DNA of 48,088 nt. Origin: an uncultured Prevotellaceae bacterium (GTDB lineage Bacteria > Bacteroidota > Bacteroidia > Bacteroidales > Bacteroidaceae). Below are positions 33,982 to 41,045 of the stretch, piece after piece. Under the pieces are notes generated by a model. That model was not told the origin of the DNA. It did not search any database and worked only from the letters and a program-made list of their open reading frames with translations. Positions within the stretch are counted from its first letter, which is position 1, and each line of letters begins with the position of its first letter. A program made the translations under genes and the position numbers. Location of the stretch: assembly GCA_902761905.1 (NCBI GenBank), contig CACWMK010000045.1, positions 1 to 48,088 of the forward strand, given 5' to 3'.

Positions 33982-36435
33982 TTATTCCTGACTCCCAAAC
34001 TTTAGTTTGTACTGTTCGGTCTTGCAGTAGCGGCCGCTCACCTCATCATACACTATGTGGCTGCGCTTTACCCAACTGCGCAGGGTGCTGTCGCCATCAC
34101 CGCTCTTGCCCTGACTCTGGCGCATCTGGCGGTACTGATCTTTGGTAAACTCGTCGGGCAACAGCTCCAGCAGATTCTGCGGACCCGACTGGCGCTGAAT
34201 CTCCACCTCCTCGCGCAGTTCCTTCTCCAGTTGACGTCCGAAGTAGAGCATCTTGCACCACAGATTGTACTGCTCGCTCCAGCGCACAAAGTCGGCGATG
34301 GTCTTGTCCCAGCGATAGCCGTGGGCCACGTAGAGCAGCATCCCTTTCAGCCAGGCTATCACGTTGGCACGATACGACAGCACTCGATAGGCCTCGCTCT
34401 CATACAGCTTGGCAGCATCGCTGTTTTCGCGCTTCATATCCAGTGCCAGTTTCTTGGCCTGAGGGCACTCTATCAGTCCGCTAGCTGCATCCAGTCGGTC
34501 GATGTAAGGCTTTAGTTCGGCAGCAAACAGGTGGTCGTAGATTCCCATAATGGGTGCCTCGTCGTCATCGTCGTCGCGGCGGATGATGGTAGCCACATCC
34601 AGTCGGCCCACGGTGCCGTCGTTCACCATCTTAAAGAAGAACTTGCGCGCGTTGGGCGGAGTGGTGCTGGCGTTGAAGTTCCAGCGCAGCGGGGCGATAC
34701 CGCTCACGCTGTCGGCGCCCACTCGCTCCTGACCGGCCATCGAGTTGTCGAACGCCTTACGGATGAGCAGTCCCACCTCGTCGACAGAGCCCTTCGACGT
34801 CACCTTCTTCAGCGCTTCAATCTCGTCTACGATTGTAAAAATGTAGCGCTCGCCGTTGTTGTTGGCGTCCACTATGCGCTGGTTGAACACGGCGTCGGTC
34901 AGGTTGTCTATCAGCATCTGTATGCAGATGTCGGTGGGGCGCGGGTCCTTCTTCTGCTTGCCGGCAGGGTTCTTCTGTTTCCACTCGGCCTCGCGCTGGC
35001 GGTTGGGCAGGTCGCGCTGGCGTATGTCCTCCATTATATACTCGATAGGCTTTTTTATCGAGCCCTTACCTATAGACTGCCTACCGATGAGCAGATTCAT
35101 AAACGTGGCCTCGTGGTCAACGTTGTCCCAGTAGCGGAATTTCACTCCGTGCAGGTGTGCGCCCAGCGCGGGGAACACGGCACTGGCCACGGCGGGCTTG
35201 TAGTACCAGGGCACGTTCTTGGTCAGCAGCTTTATCAGCGGCGGCAGCTTCTTAGGCATCGGTGGCGGTGTGGTCATAGTGCCGCCACAGGCCTTTACGC
35301 CCGCCTGCGATTTCAGCGCCTGCAACACCTGCTTTAGTCTGTACGACATACCCTTGCGCGGCTCCTTCAGAGCGTTCTCCAGCGTTTGGCGATACTCGGC
35401 CATATCGGCCTCGGTGCAAGTGCCATCGGGTTTTATCCAGTAGTTGGGCACCACCTGCATCATCTGCTCCATCTGGTAGCCGCAGATACTACGGATGGTG
35501 ACAGCCAGTTCGAAGGTTAGCGCATTACGATCCCCCTCGGTAGGTGCCTTGCCACTATTAAATAATTCCCAGTACTTGGCGACAATCTCCTCGTAAGGCG
35601 TGCCGTTATATTCCGCCGTTCTGCCAGGGGACAGGTTCCTGGCAGCCACCAGCGCTTCTTTGTTTCTGCCAGGAACCTGTCCCCTGGCAGAACTGTCGAG
35701 CGCCCCACCACCCGTTGTCATGTCGAGCGAAGTCGAGACATCTCCTTCAGCAGCCGTAGAGATCTCTCCATGCGCTTCGCTTAGTCGAGATGACAATGTG
35801 GTTGTTGTCATTCCGAGCTCCCCACCACCGCCTGTCATGTCGAGCGTAGTCGAGACATCTCTAGAGATCTCTCCATGCGCTCCGCTTAGTCGAGATGACA
35901 AGGTGGAGGGCGCCTCTTCAATCTCAAAGATCGCATCATCCAGGTAGATCAGCTGGTCGGCGGATGTGGTGAAGAACACTCGGGTGATGTCCTTGGCCTG
36001 CTTGTCGAAAGCGACTCCGAGCAGGTCGCTGGCCCACTTTAAGTTGCCCTCTTGGTCGAGTTCTGGGCGGCGGCCGAACGCCAGATGATAGCCACAGCCA
36101 CGGGCGCTCTCTTCCAACATTCCGAGCCCCAACTCATCCTTCTTGGCCAGGATTCGCTCTCGCACGGCAGGCATCTCCTCGGGCGATAGATGGTCGATGT
36201 CCATCCCCACCGTGGTGCTCATGCGCTTGCTGCCCTTCAGCGTGCCGTCATCGTTGGGCAAGCAGCTGTAGTTCATCTGCACCAGTTCTGATTTCAGTCG
36301 CTCCTCGCCTGCGCGGATGCGCCTCATGTAATCCACCTGGCTGCCACCATTGCGCAGCGCCAGATACTCCTCTCTAGTGTGGACGGGCCGCATCATTTTC
36401 ACCCCGTCCTTCAAATAAATAAAATGTGTGCTCAT
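33982..36435 (-). CDS. VirE_N (BT4734-like) / primase-helicase-like protein with in-frame repeat insertions
   Basis: About 817 residues from the ATG at 36435; a longer start at 36462 runs into repeat DNA. The N-terminal part (about 1-170) resembles the BT4734/VirE_N primase-type domain (MDIDHLSPEEMPAVRERI, ARGCGYHLAFGRRPEL, DITRVFFTTSADQLIYLDDAIFEI). The C-terminal part (about 390-817) resembles the DUF3987-type ATPase/helicase, with a modified P-loop LIGRQSIGKGS (about 448) and TIVDEIEAL (about 535). Residues about 175-272 are translated repeat DNA (STLSSRLSGAHGEIS, RGQVPGRNKEALVA), absent from the usual domain plan. The frame stays open through all insertions. Such proteins are common in mobile regions of Bacteroidota and are presumed to act on DNA. 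Confidence 0.82.
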   Translation of the reverse strand: MSTHFIYLKDGVKMMRPVHTREEYLALRNGGSQVDYMRRIRAGEERLKSELVQMNYSCLPNDDGTLKGSKRMSTTVGMDIDHLSPEEMPAVRERILAKKDELGLGMLEESARGCGYHLAFGRRPELDQEGNLKWASDLLGVAFDKQAKDITRVFFTTSADQLIYLDDAIFEIEEAPSTLSSRLSGAHGEISRDVSTTLDMTGGGGELGMTTTTLSSRLSEAHGEISTAAEGDVSTSLDMTTGGGALDSSARGQVPGRNKEALVAARNLSPGRTAEYNGTPYEEIVAKYWELFNSGKAPTEGDRNALTFELAVTIRSICGYQMEQMMQVVPNYWIKPDGTCTEADMAEYRQTLENALKEPRKGMSYRLKQVLQALKSQAGVKACGGTMTTPPPMPKKLPPLIKLLTKNVPWYYKPAVASAVFPALGAHLHGVKFRYWDNVDHEATFMNLLIGRQSIGKGSIKKPIEYIMEDIRQRDLPNRQREAEWKQKNPAGKQKKDPRPTDICIQMLIDNLTDAVFNQRIVDANNNGERYIFTIVDEIEALKKVTSKGSVDEVGLLIRKAFDNSMAGQERVGADSVSGIAPLRWNFNASTTPPNARKFFFKMVNDGTVGRLDVATIIRRDDDDDEAPIMGIYDHLFAAELKPYIDRLDAASGLIECPQAKKLALDMKRENSDAAKLYESEAYRVLSYRANVIAWLKGMLLYVAHGYRWDKTIADFVRWSEQYNLWCKMLYFGRQLEKELREEVEIQRQSGPQNLLELLPDEFTKDQYRQMRQSQGKSGDGDSTLRSWVKRSHIVYDEVSGRYCKTEQYKLKFGSQE
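35619..35692. repeat. Perfect 26-bp inverted repeat pair inside the primase-like gene
   Basis: The arms at 35619-35644 and 35667-35692 are perfect reverse complements over 26 bp, with a 22-bp spacer. Each arm is itself a hairpin, TGCCAGG...CCTGGCA. They are translated in frame. This pair is of a different family from the TGTCAT repeats that follow 23 bp later. Confidence 0.95.
35716..35900. repeat. Two TGTCAT/ATGACA palindromic elements inside the primase-like gene
   Basis: There are two complete copies, 35716-35795 (80 bp) and 35833-35900 (68 bp). Each starts TGTCATGTCGAGCG and ends CGCTTAGTCGAGATGACA, with GAGATCTCTCCATGCGC in the middle. Both are read in frame by the host gene. Confidence 0.92.
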
Positions 36436-36463
36436 AGTTTCTTTGTTTCTACCCTCCCCCATT

Positions 36464-36584
36464 TGTCATCTCGAGCGCCCCAAACCACCCTGTCATCTCG
36501 AGCGTAGTCGAGAGATCTCTCCATGCGCTACGCTTAGTCGAGATGACATTGGGTAGGGGAAGGCCTCGCTTAGTCGAGATGACA
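36464..36584. repeat. TGTCAT/ATGACA palindromic element with extra half copies
   Basis: The 58-bp element at 36491-36548 is the most compact complete copy: TGTCATCTCGA and TCGAGATGACA as 11-bp terminal inverted repeats, inner GCGTAG/CTACGC, and the central palindrome GAGAGATCTCTC. A left-end half copy precedes it (from 36464) and a right-end half copy follows it (to 36584). Confidence 0.92.
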
Positions 36585-36596
36585 TGAGGGAGGATA

Positions 36597-36639
36597 ATGT
36601 TTCGCTCGGCTTTGCCGCTTGGCTCTGCCAAGAATGTTT
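36597..36639. repeat. 43-bp dispersed repeat, copy 2
   Basis: It is identical to 3362-3404. It joins directly to the AATGTTT tandem array on its right and follows a TGTCAT element on its left. Confidence 0.85.
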
Positions 36640-36679
36640 AATGTTTAATGTTTAATGTTTAATGTTTAATGTTTAATGT
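36633..36679. repeat. AATGTTT heptamer tandem array
   Basis: There are six exact 7-bp AATGTTT units (36633-36674) and a partial one, ending at the lysozyme stop codon. The copy number looks prone to slippage. Confidence 0.9.
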
Positions 36680-36680
36680 A

Positions 36681-37145
36681 TCAGACTCTGTCGATTATTT
36701 CGTCATCGGTTGGGTAACTAGGGGCGAAGAATCGCTCAGCTTCCCATTCGCGGCGGCGCACTAGGCCTGGCAACTTGCGGTCGCCAGCATATACCCAACG
36801 TTTAAACTCGCGCTGGATGGCCGCTCGCGAACCGCCCTGCCTGATGACCTTCAGCAGCGTGGAGCGCGACAGTCGGCCGAAGCCCATGTTGAATGCAAAC
36901 GACGTGAGCGCCTCCATCTGTGCCTCGGTGCGTGCCACGTGCAGCGTGCGCACCTGTCGCATCACCTCCTCGGCGTCCTGCCGCAACCACTGGCGCGCCT
37001 GTGCTGCCGATATCCGGTCGCCCATGCGTACGCCGGCTGTGTGTCCATACCCGATGGTGGGTATGCCGGCCGCATCGCGATAAGCCACCAGTCGGCATCC
37101 CTCCATCTCCATCAACTTCTCCAATAGTGTGTCTGTTACTTTCAT
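36681..37145 (-). CDS. GH24 T4-type lysozyme (phage endolysin-like)
   Basis: A 154-residue peptidoglycan hydrolase. The catalytic triad E15, D24 and T30 has exactly the 9 and 6 residue spacing of T4 lysozyme (E11, D20, T26) within MEGCRLVAYRDAAGIPTIGYG. Further family signs are ALTSFAFNMGFG and GLVRRREWEAERFF. It has no signal peptide, as in canonical endolysins that need a holin; no holin was seen. Repeats flank it on both sides. It is probably phage-derived, with a current role unknown. Confidence 0.92.
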   Translation of the reverse strand: MKVTDTLLEKLMEMEGCRLVAYRDAAGIPTIGYGHTAGVRMGDRISAAQARQWLRQDAEEVMRQVRTLHVARTEAQMEALTSFAFNMGFGRLSRSTLLKVIRQGGSRAAIQREFKRWVYAGDRKLPGLVRRREWEAERFFAPSYPTDDEIIDRV

Positions 37146-37185
37146 AGTGTTATTTAGATTAAGTTTTTACCGTCCCTCCCCCGTT

Positions 37186-37317
37186 TGTCATCTCGAGCGC
37201 ACCAACGCACCGTTTGTCATCTCGAGCGCCACCCTTTTTGTCATCTCGAGCGTAGTCGAGAGATCTCCTAAAGAGATCGTGAGATCTCTCCATGCGCTAC
37301 GCTTAGTCGAGATGACA
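37186..37317. repeat. TGTCAT/ATGACA palindromic element with three left ends
   Basis: TGTCATCTCGAGCG occurs three times within about 70 bp, then the element continues through GAGATCTCTCCATGCGC and one right end TCGAGATGACA. It fills most of the 192-bp gap between the lysozyme and antirepressor genes. Confidence 0.9.
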
Positions 37318-37337
37318 TTGGGTAGGGGGAAGATTAA

Positions 37338-37901
37338 TCAAAGGTTGGGGTAACCAAGTTTAGAATTGAGGAATCGCAGGCCAGCCATCGTCCACGTCAT
37401 GTAGACTCTAACTTTCTTCTCACCTTTTAGCGAATAGCTTACGTGAGTGCGCTCGGCAGTGTAGCCTCGGCCCTGCAGATCGTCGTTCAGGTACCAACGT
37501 CCTTGTGCTCGGTACTGTATACCCTTTTCGCACAATTTTGCGTTGAACTCGCGTACGGTCATATTGAACGTCTTGGCCACCTGGGTAGCCGTCAGAGTGT
37601 CCTCGGCTGGCTCGTTCAGCATGCGCAACCCCTTGCCGATGATGTCGTCTGCCATTGCCAAGATCTCCTTCGGACTGGGCAGTGCCAACTGCTGTGGCTG
37701 CTTAGCCAGTCGTTCGCGCTCCAAGAACTCCCAACGCAGCACCAGCTTGGCTCGCGCCTCCTCCCACGCTGGCTCCATCTTTCGGATGGCCTGCATCACA
37801 TTCTTGTGCTGCTTACCAGTAACCTCTGCAATCTCTAGCGAAGTCATCATCTGCTTCTCTGTGTTGTTGGTTGTTGTGTGTGTAATAACTAATGTTTTCA
37901 T
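37338..37901 (-). CDS. Rha/KilAC-type phage antirepressor
   Basis: About 187 residues from the ATG at 37901 (MKTLVITHTTT); the longer frame to 37988 adds unrelated residues. The N-terminal Rha-like region has MTSLEIAEVTGKQHKNVMQAI. The C-terminal KilAC/ANT domain has LTATQVAKTFNMTVREFNAK, GIQYRAQGRWYLND and VYMTWTMAGLRFLNSKLG. Such proteins bind DNA and switch phage gene expression. A -7 box lies at 38019-38026. It supports a phage origin for this cluster. Confidence 0.88.
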   Translation of the reverse strand: MKTLVITHTTTNNTEKQMMTSLEIAEVTGKQHKNVMQAIRKMEPAWEEARAKLVLRWEFLERERLAKQPQQLALPSPKEILAMADDIIGKGLRMLNEPAEDTLTATQVAKTFNMTVREFNAKLCEKGIQYRAQGRWYLNDDLQGRGYTAERTHVSYSLKGEKKVRVYMTWTMAGLRFLNSKLGYPNL

Positions 37902-38018
37902 AATAATAAAATGTGTGTTTAAATTGTTAATAACTAAAGATTTAAAAATATCCGTGCGGCCGTTCCGTACGGGTTTGTGTAGCAACATGTAGAAGATCGC
38001 TTTGTCTTATCGACGATG

Positions 38019-38026
38019 CAAAAGTA
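38019..38026 (-). promoter_or_regulatory. -7 box upstream of the antirepressor gene
   Basis: TACTTTTG on the minus strand fits TAnnTTTG; no -33 match is seen. The leader to the ATG at 37901 would be about 110 nt. Confidence 0.5.
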
Positions 38027-38132
38027 GGCACTTTTTCTGAATGAAGGATGGCTTTATGAAAGGCCTTCTCCAACATTCTCCAACATTCTCTGCATCTCCC
38101 GATTATTCTCCGTTTTGCTCCGTTGAGGGCAT

Positions 38133-38167
38133 AAAAAAAGCACCAGAACCGGATAGATTCTGATGCT
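38133..38167 (-). terminator. Rho-independent terminator after the coiled-coil gene
   Basis: Stem AGCA-C-CAGAA with TTCTG-A-TGCT (nine pairs, one mismatch), followed on the minus strand by seven T (38133-38139). It is about 32 bp after the stop at 38199. Confidence 0.85.
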
Positions 38168-38198
38168 AATACTGATAATGCGACCTAGTGTGAAACGT

Positions 38199-38601
38199 TT
38201 ATCTCTTATAGTATTTCGTAAACGTCTTCAGGCTGTATCCATCGCCATCGGGCATCCCCAGGCGCACAAGTTCATTGTATGCCTTCTCGGCGTTCTGCGG
38301 AAGCAGCACCTTTTTTGATTCACTCAGTTGCGACAGATACTTGCATATCTCCTGTATGCCCTGACGGGTCACCAGGCGCACTATCTCGTCGTGAATCTGC
38401 CACTCCTCATCGGCACTAACCGACGGATTTACGAAGACCGTTGGTTTCCCCTCTCTTTTCACTGGCGCAGTAGCCTTCCCCTTCTGCTTCACCTGCAACT
38501 CTATGCCCAACTGCTTCAGAATATCGGCCTGATACAGATGCTCCACGTTCTGAATGTTGATGCCACCTGGCTGAACATCCACCTGTGTGTAATGCGTAAG
38601 T
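38199..38601 (-). pseudogene. C-terminal part of the frameshifted coiled-coil gene
   Basis: This frame (THYTQVDVQPGGINIQNVEHLYQADILKQLGIEL, here in pieces: HYTQVDVQPGG, INIQNVEHLYQADILK) carries on where the upstream frame degenerates, ending TFTKYYKR before a terminator. The nearest in-frame ATG (38648) reads only shadow sequence, so it has no plausible start of its own. The break is at or near the GGGG run at 38602-38605. It is either a real mutation or a sequencing or assembly error. Confidence 0.72.
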
Positions 38602-39114
38602 GGGGCTGGCCACCTCCTCGTCGTCCAGACTGTCGATAACCGCAGCAAATTCCTCGGGCAGCGTCAAGCCGTTGGCATTGGCCATCTCCAGCACCATCTC
38701 CTTCACGGCGATGCGCTTCTCCAGCTTCTTGCGCTTCGACTTGTTCACAAACACACGCAGGGCCGGTAGCAACTCCTCTTGCGAGGCCTTCTTTGCCACG
38801 CCTACCGACAGCTTGCTCATCTCGCCCAACTGCATCTCTGCCTTTGTGCGCAGCTCTCTCTCCGTCAGCAGTTGGGTCTGTAGAGTATCATTCTCCTCTT
38901 TCAGACCCACATTCTCCGCATTCAGGCTTTCGTTCTCCGCATTCAAACTCTCGTTCTCGGCTTTCAATCTCTCGTTCTCGGCCAGTATATCATCTACAGC
39001 CTCCATGGCGCGTGCCATTCCGTTTATCAGTTCTACACGCTCCATCATCTTCTCGCGCTCCCTTTCGAGCGCACGACTGGCGCTTTCGCTCCAGTCCTTA
39101 AGTTCGGGTTTCAT
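38416..39114 (-). CDS. Coiled-coil protein, N-terminal part of a frameshifted gene
   Basis: The open frame has 232 codons, but only about the first 170 look native: a strong coiled coil with heptad-like repeats (ENERLKAENESLNAENES, about 46-100), then VFVNKSKRKKLEKRIAVKEM and LPEEFAAVIDSLDDEEVASP. After that the frame yields odd, His/Gly/Glu-rich sequence, while the neighbouring frame becomes protein-like. Restored, the product would be about 305 residues. No function was recognised; position suggests a phage or mobile-element protein. Confidence 0.7.
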   Translation of the reverse strand: MKPELKDWSESASRALEREREKMMERVELINGMARAMEAVDDILAENERLKAENESLNAENESLNAENVGLKEENDTLQTQLLTERELRTKAEMQLGEMSKLSVGVAKKASQEELLPALRVFVNKSKRKKLEKRIAVKEMVLEMANANGLTLPEEFAAVIDSLDDEEVASPTYALHTGGCSARWHQHSERGASVSGRYSEAVGHRVAGEAEGEGYCASEKRGETNGLRKSVG

Positions 39115-39196
39115 AATATAATTTTATAAATAATAAATAATTAATTAATACTTTCTGCCCCAGCATAGCATCCTGCCAGAAGCATTTTTCAGGGCG

Positions 39197-39241
39197 CAAA
39201 TATAAGCAGGGGGGTGTTGCAAAACTTGATGCACCCCCCTG
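39197..39241 (-). promoter_or_regulatory. -7 box with overlapping strong palindrome
   Basis: TATATTTG (39197-39204, minus strand) fits the -7 consensus for the coiled-coil gene. Directly upstream is a perfect 10-bp inverted repeat, CAGGGGGGTG (39207-39216) and CACCCCCCTG (39232-39241), covering the -33 area. The position fits a repressor operator. As a terminator it lacks a T tract. Confidence 0.55.
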
Positions 39242-39301
39242 GCTATTAATATCTTTTAAGAAAAATCCCCCTTTTTTATCTTTTATTCAGCATTTCCACA
39301 C

Positions 39302-39460
39302 TGTCATCTCGACTAAGCGGCCTCCTCCCCCCACTGTCATCTCGACTAAGCGCAGCGCATGGAGAGATCTCTCGACTACGCTCGAGATGACAGTGGCCTA
39401 CGCTCGAGATGACAGAAGGCCTACGCTCGAGATGACAGAAGGCCTACGCCCTTGACGACA
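39302..39460. repeat. TGTCAT/ATGACA palindromic array
   Basis: The copy is in the opposite orientation to the one at 36491. Two starts TGTCATCTCGACTAAGCG, the middle GCGCATGGAGAGATCTCTCG, then the end CTACGCTCGAGATGACA amplified in tandem (about four units, the last decayed). With the hairpin-promoter at 39197-39241 it fills the 359-bp gap 39115-39473. Confidence 0.9.
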
Positions 39461-39473
39461 GGTCGGTGGGATA

Positions 39474-39593
39474 TCATCCGAAATCGTAGGGATTGTTTGG
39501 GTCGGAACTGCCGTAGGGGCTGCCGCAGAGTATCTGCGGCGTCTTGATGTGGTATACCTGTGTGGTGGGCTTGATATATTTTTTCTTTTTCAT
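39474..39593 (-). CDS. Small 39-residue protein downstream of the secreted-protein genes
   Basis: The ATG at 39593 opens a 39-codon frame: MKKKKYIKPTTQVYHIKT, then PQILCGSPYGSSDPNNPYDFG. It is 15 bp after the stop of the 472-residue gene and on the same strand. Short proteins starting MKKK-Y-x-P with a Gly/Asp/Pro-rich tail are frequent in Prevotella and Bacteroides next to secreted-protein genes, which supports it being real. The function is unknown. Confidence 0.6.
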   Translation of the reverse strand: MKKKKYIKPTTQVYHIKTPQILCGSPYGSSDPNNPYDFG

Positions 39594-39608
39594 TGCTTCT
39601 TGATGTTT

Positions 39609-41027
39609 TTAGGGTTGTACGGTGTATGTATGTTCGCTGTTGGCCTTCAGGGTTACGGTCTGACCGCCCAGATCGAAGGTCATCTTCTCGGCCGAGGGCA
39701 TGAAGAGATAGGGCGTGTGGGCCTGCAGAGTGCCATTTACTTGGTTCACCTGATGCATCACCACTTCTCTGTCTGATCCACTATTACCCACACCTACAAA
39801 GCCATAGAACGTGCCGCCGCTTACTTTCGATACGGCTATGTCGAAGGGCAGCATCACGGTGGCTGCCTTGCCTTTGGTAAAGGTGCGCTCCATGGTGACG
39901 CTGGTCACCTTGATGTCTGTAGGGATGGTGATATTCTGGGCCGACGTGCCGTCGCTCTCGCCGATGGTCAGGGCAACGTCTGTGGCAGAATTGGCCGCAA
40001 CAGTGAGGCACCCGTAGTGGACGGTGGCCGGAGTGATGGTAGCCGTGCCTGCATACTCGGAGGAGAAGCCTCCGTTGTGGTACTCGTCATTTTCTACTCG
40101 GTATATGATATTGTAGGTACCTACGTTGGTAGCGGTGGGTACGTCCGACCAAAAAAGAAAATTTCTGCCGTAGTATAACATTGAGCCACCCTCAACGGAG
40201 CCGGCGGTACAGAGTGCCTGCGGCGTGCCGTTCCAGGCGACAGTGAGTGGTGTCGGGGGGGTCACTTCAACCTGTGGCCTGACTATGTCGAAGCTGCGGC
40301 TCCATGTGCCGGTGTAGCCGCTGCCCGGGTTTGCTGCCACCGTCACGGTAGCCTTACCCGGTTTATCATTGTTCTCATAGCTCACCGTGTAGTCGGTGCC
40401 TTTTACCAGCTGCAGCGTTCCTGGGGAGGAGGTTCCAGTTTCAAACGATATGTCGACAATCTCAGGCACGATGGCTACGCCCGTCCAGTCATATCTGGAG
40501 TCGATCTGATGCCTTATTTGGGCATCGTTAATGTTGAGCGCGGGCTTCGTGTCACTCACGGTGACTTCCATCCTAAAGACGATGCTACCTGCGTTTACCG
40601 CCATTCTGGCCAACGTTGTATTGCTGTAGCCTTTCTGTTGAATGATATAGGAATGTGAGGTGCTATACAGTATGATTTGTTTGATGTACTTGCTTTCAGT
40701 ACTACTGAACGTCAGCGTGTAGTCATCATAATGGTCAAGAGCCCAGTTGTATCCGAGTTGTCTGGCATAAAGGGCTGGAACCATTAGCTTTACACCCTCT
40801 CTTTTTGACTCGTAATTGACCGTTATCGTTAAACCGTCTACCGTAGTAGAAGCATAGCTCCACTCTTTGTTATCACTTAGTTTGTAATACTGTTCGTTAA
40901 AGAGGAGTCCTGGCTTACCTTGGCTTCCATCGAAATATAACATATAGGTCTTCTCGGTAGCCTGCGCCACGGTATTGCCCACCAGCATGAGGGCAAGGAT
41001 AATATACTGTTTGATATTGTGTTTCAT
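39609..41027 (-). CDS. Secreted adhesin-like protein with MBG/Ig-type domains
   Basis: A 472-residue protein with a signal peptide (YIILALMLVGNTVAQA). The middle contains Ig-like or MBG-like repeats (KGTDYTVSYENNDKPGKATV, VGTYNIIYRVENDEYHNGGF, YAGTATITPATV). The C-terminal 130 residues (TSVTMERTFTKGKAATVMLPF ... TLKANSEHTYTVQP, in parts) resemble the end modules of other Prevotella surface proteins. It lies 18 bp after the 1433-residue gene and shares its MBG vocabulary. A role in surface attachment is likely but not shown. Confidence 0.75.
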   Translation of the reverse strand: MKHNIKQYIILALMLVGNTVAQATEKTYMLYFDGSQGKPGLLFNEQYYKLSDNKEWSYASTTVDGLTITVNYESKREGVKLMVPALYARQLGYNWALDHYDDYTLTFSSTESKYIKQIILYSTSHSYIIQQKGYSNTTLARMAVNAGSIVFRMEVTVSDTKPALNINDAQIRHQIDSRYDWTGVAIVPEIVDISFETGTSSPGTLQLVKGTDYTVSYENNDKPGKATVTVAANPGSGYTGTWSRSFDIVRPQVEVTPPTPLTVAWNGTPQALCTAGSVEGGSMLYYGRNFLFWSDVPTATNVGTYNIIYRVENDEYHNGGFSSEYAGTATITPATVHYGCLTVAANSATDVALTIGESDGTSAQNITIPTDIKVTSVTMERTFTKGKAATVMLPFDIAVSKVSGGTFYGFVGVGNSGSDREVVMHQVNQVNGTLQAHTPYLFMPSAEKMTFDLGGQTVTLKANSEHTYTVQP

Positions 41028-41045
41028 TGCTGTGTCCTCCTTTCT

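Noticed and set aside
38602-38605. Programmed ribosomal frameshifting at the GGGG/CCCC run
   Set aside because: No slippery heptamer of the usual A/T type or clear downstream structure was seen. Mutation or sequence error is simpler.
33466-39114. A complete prophage
   Set aside because: Lysozyme and antirepressor are present, but no capsid, portal, terminase, tail or integrase gene could be read.
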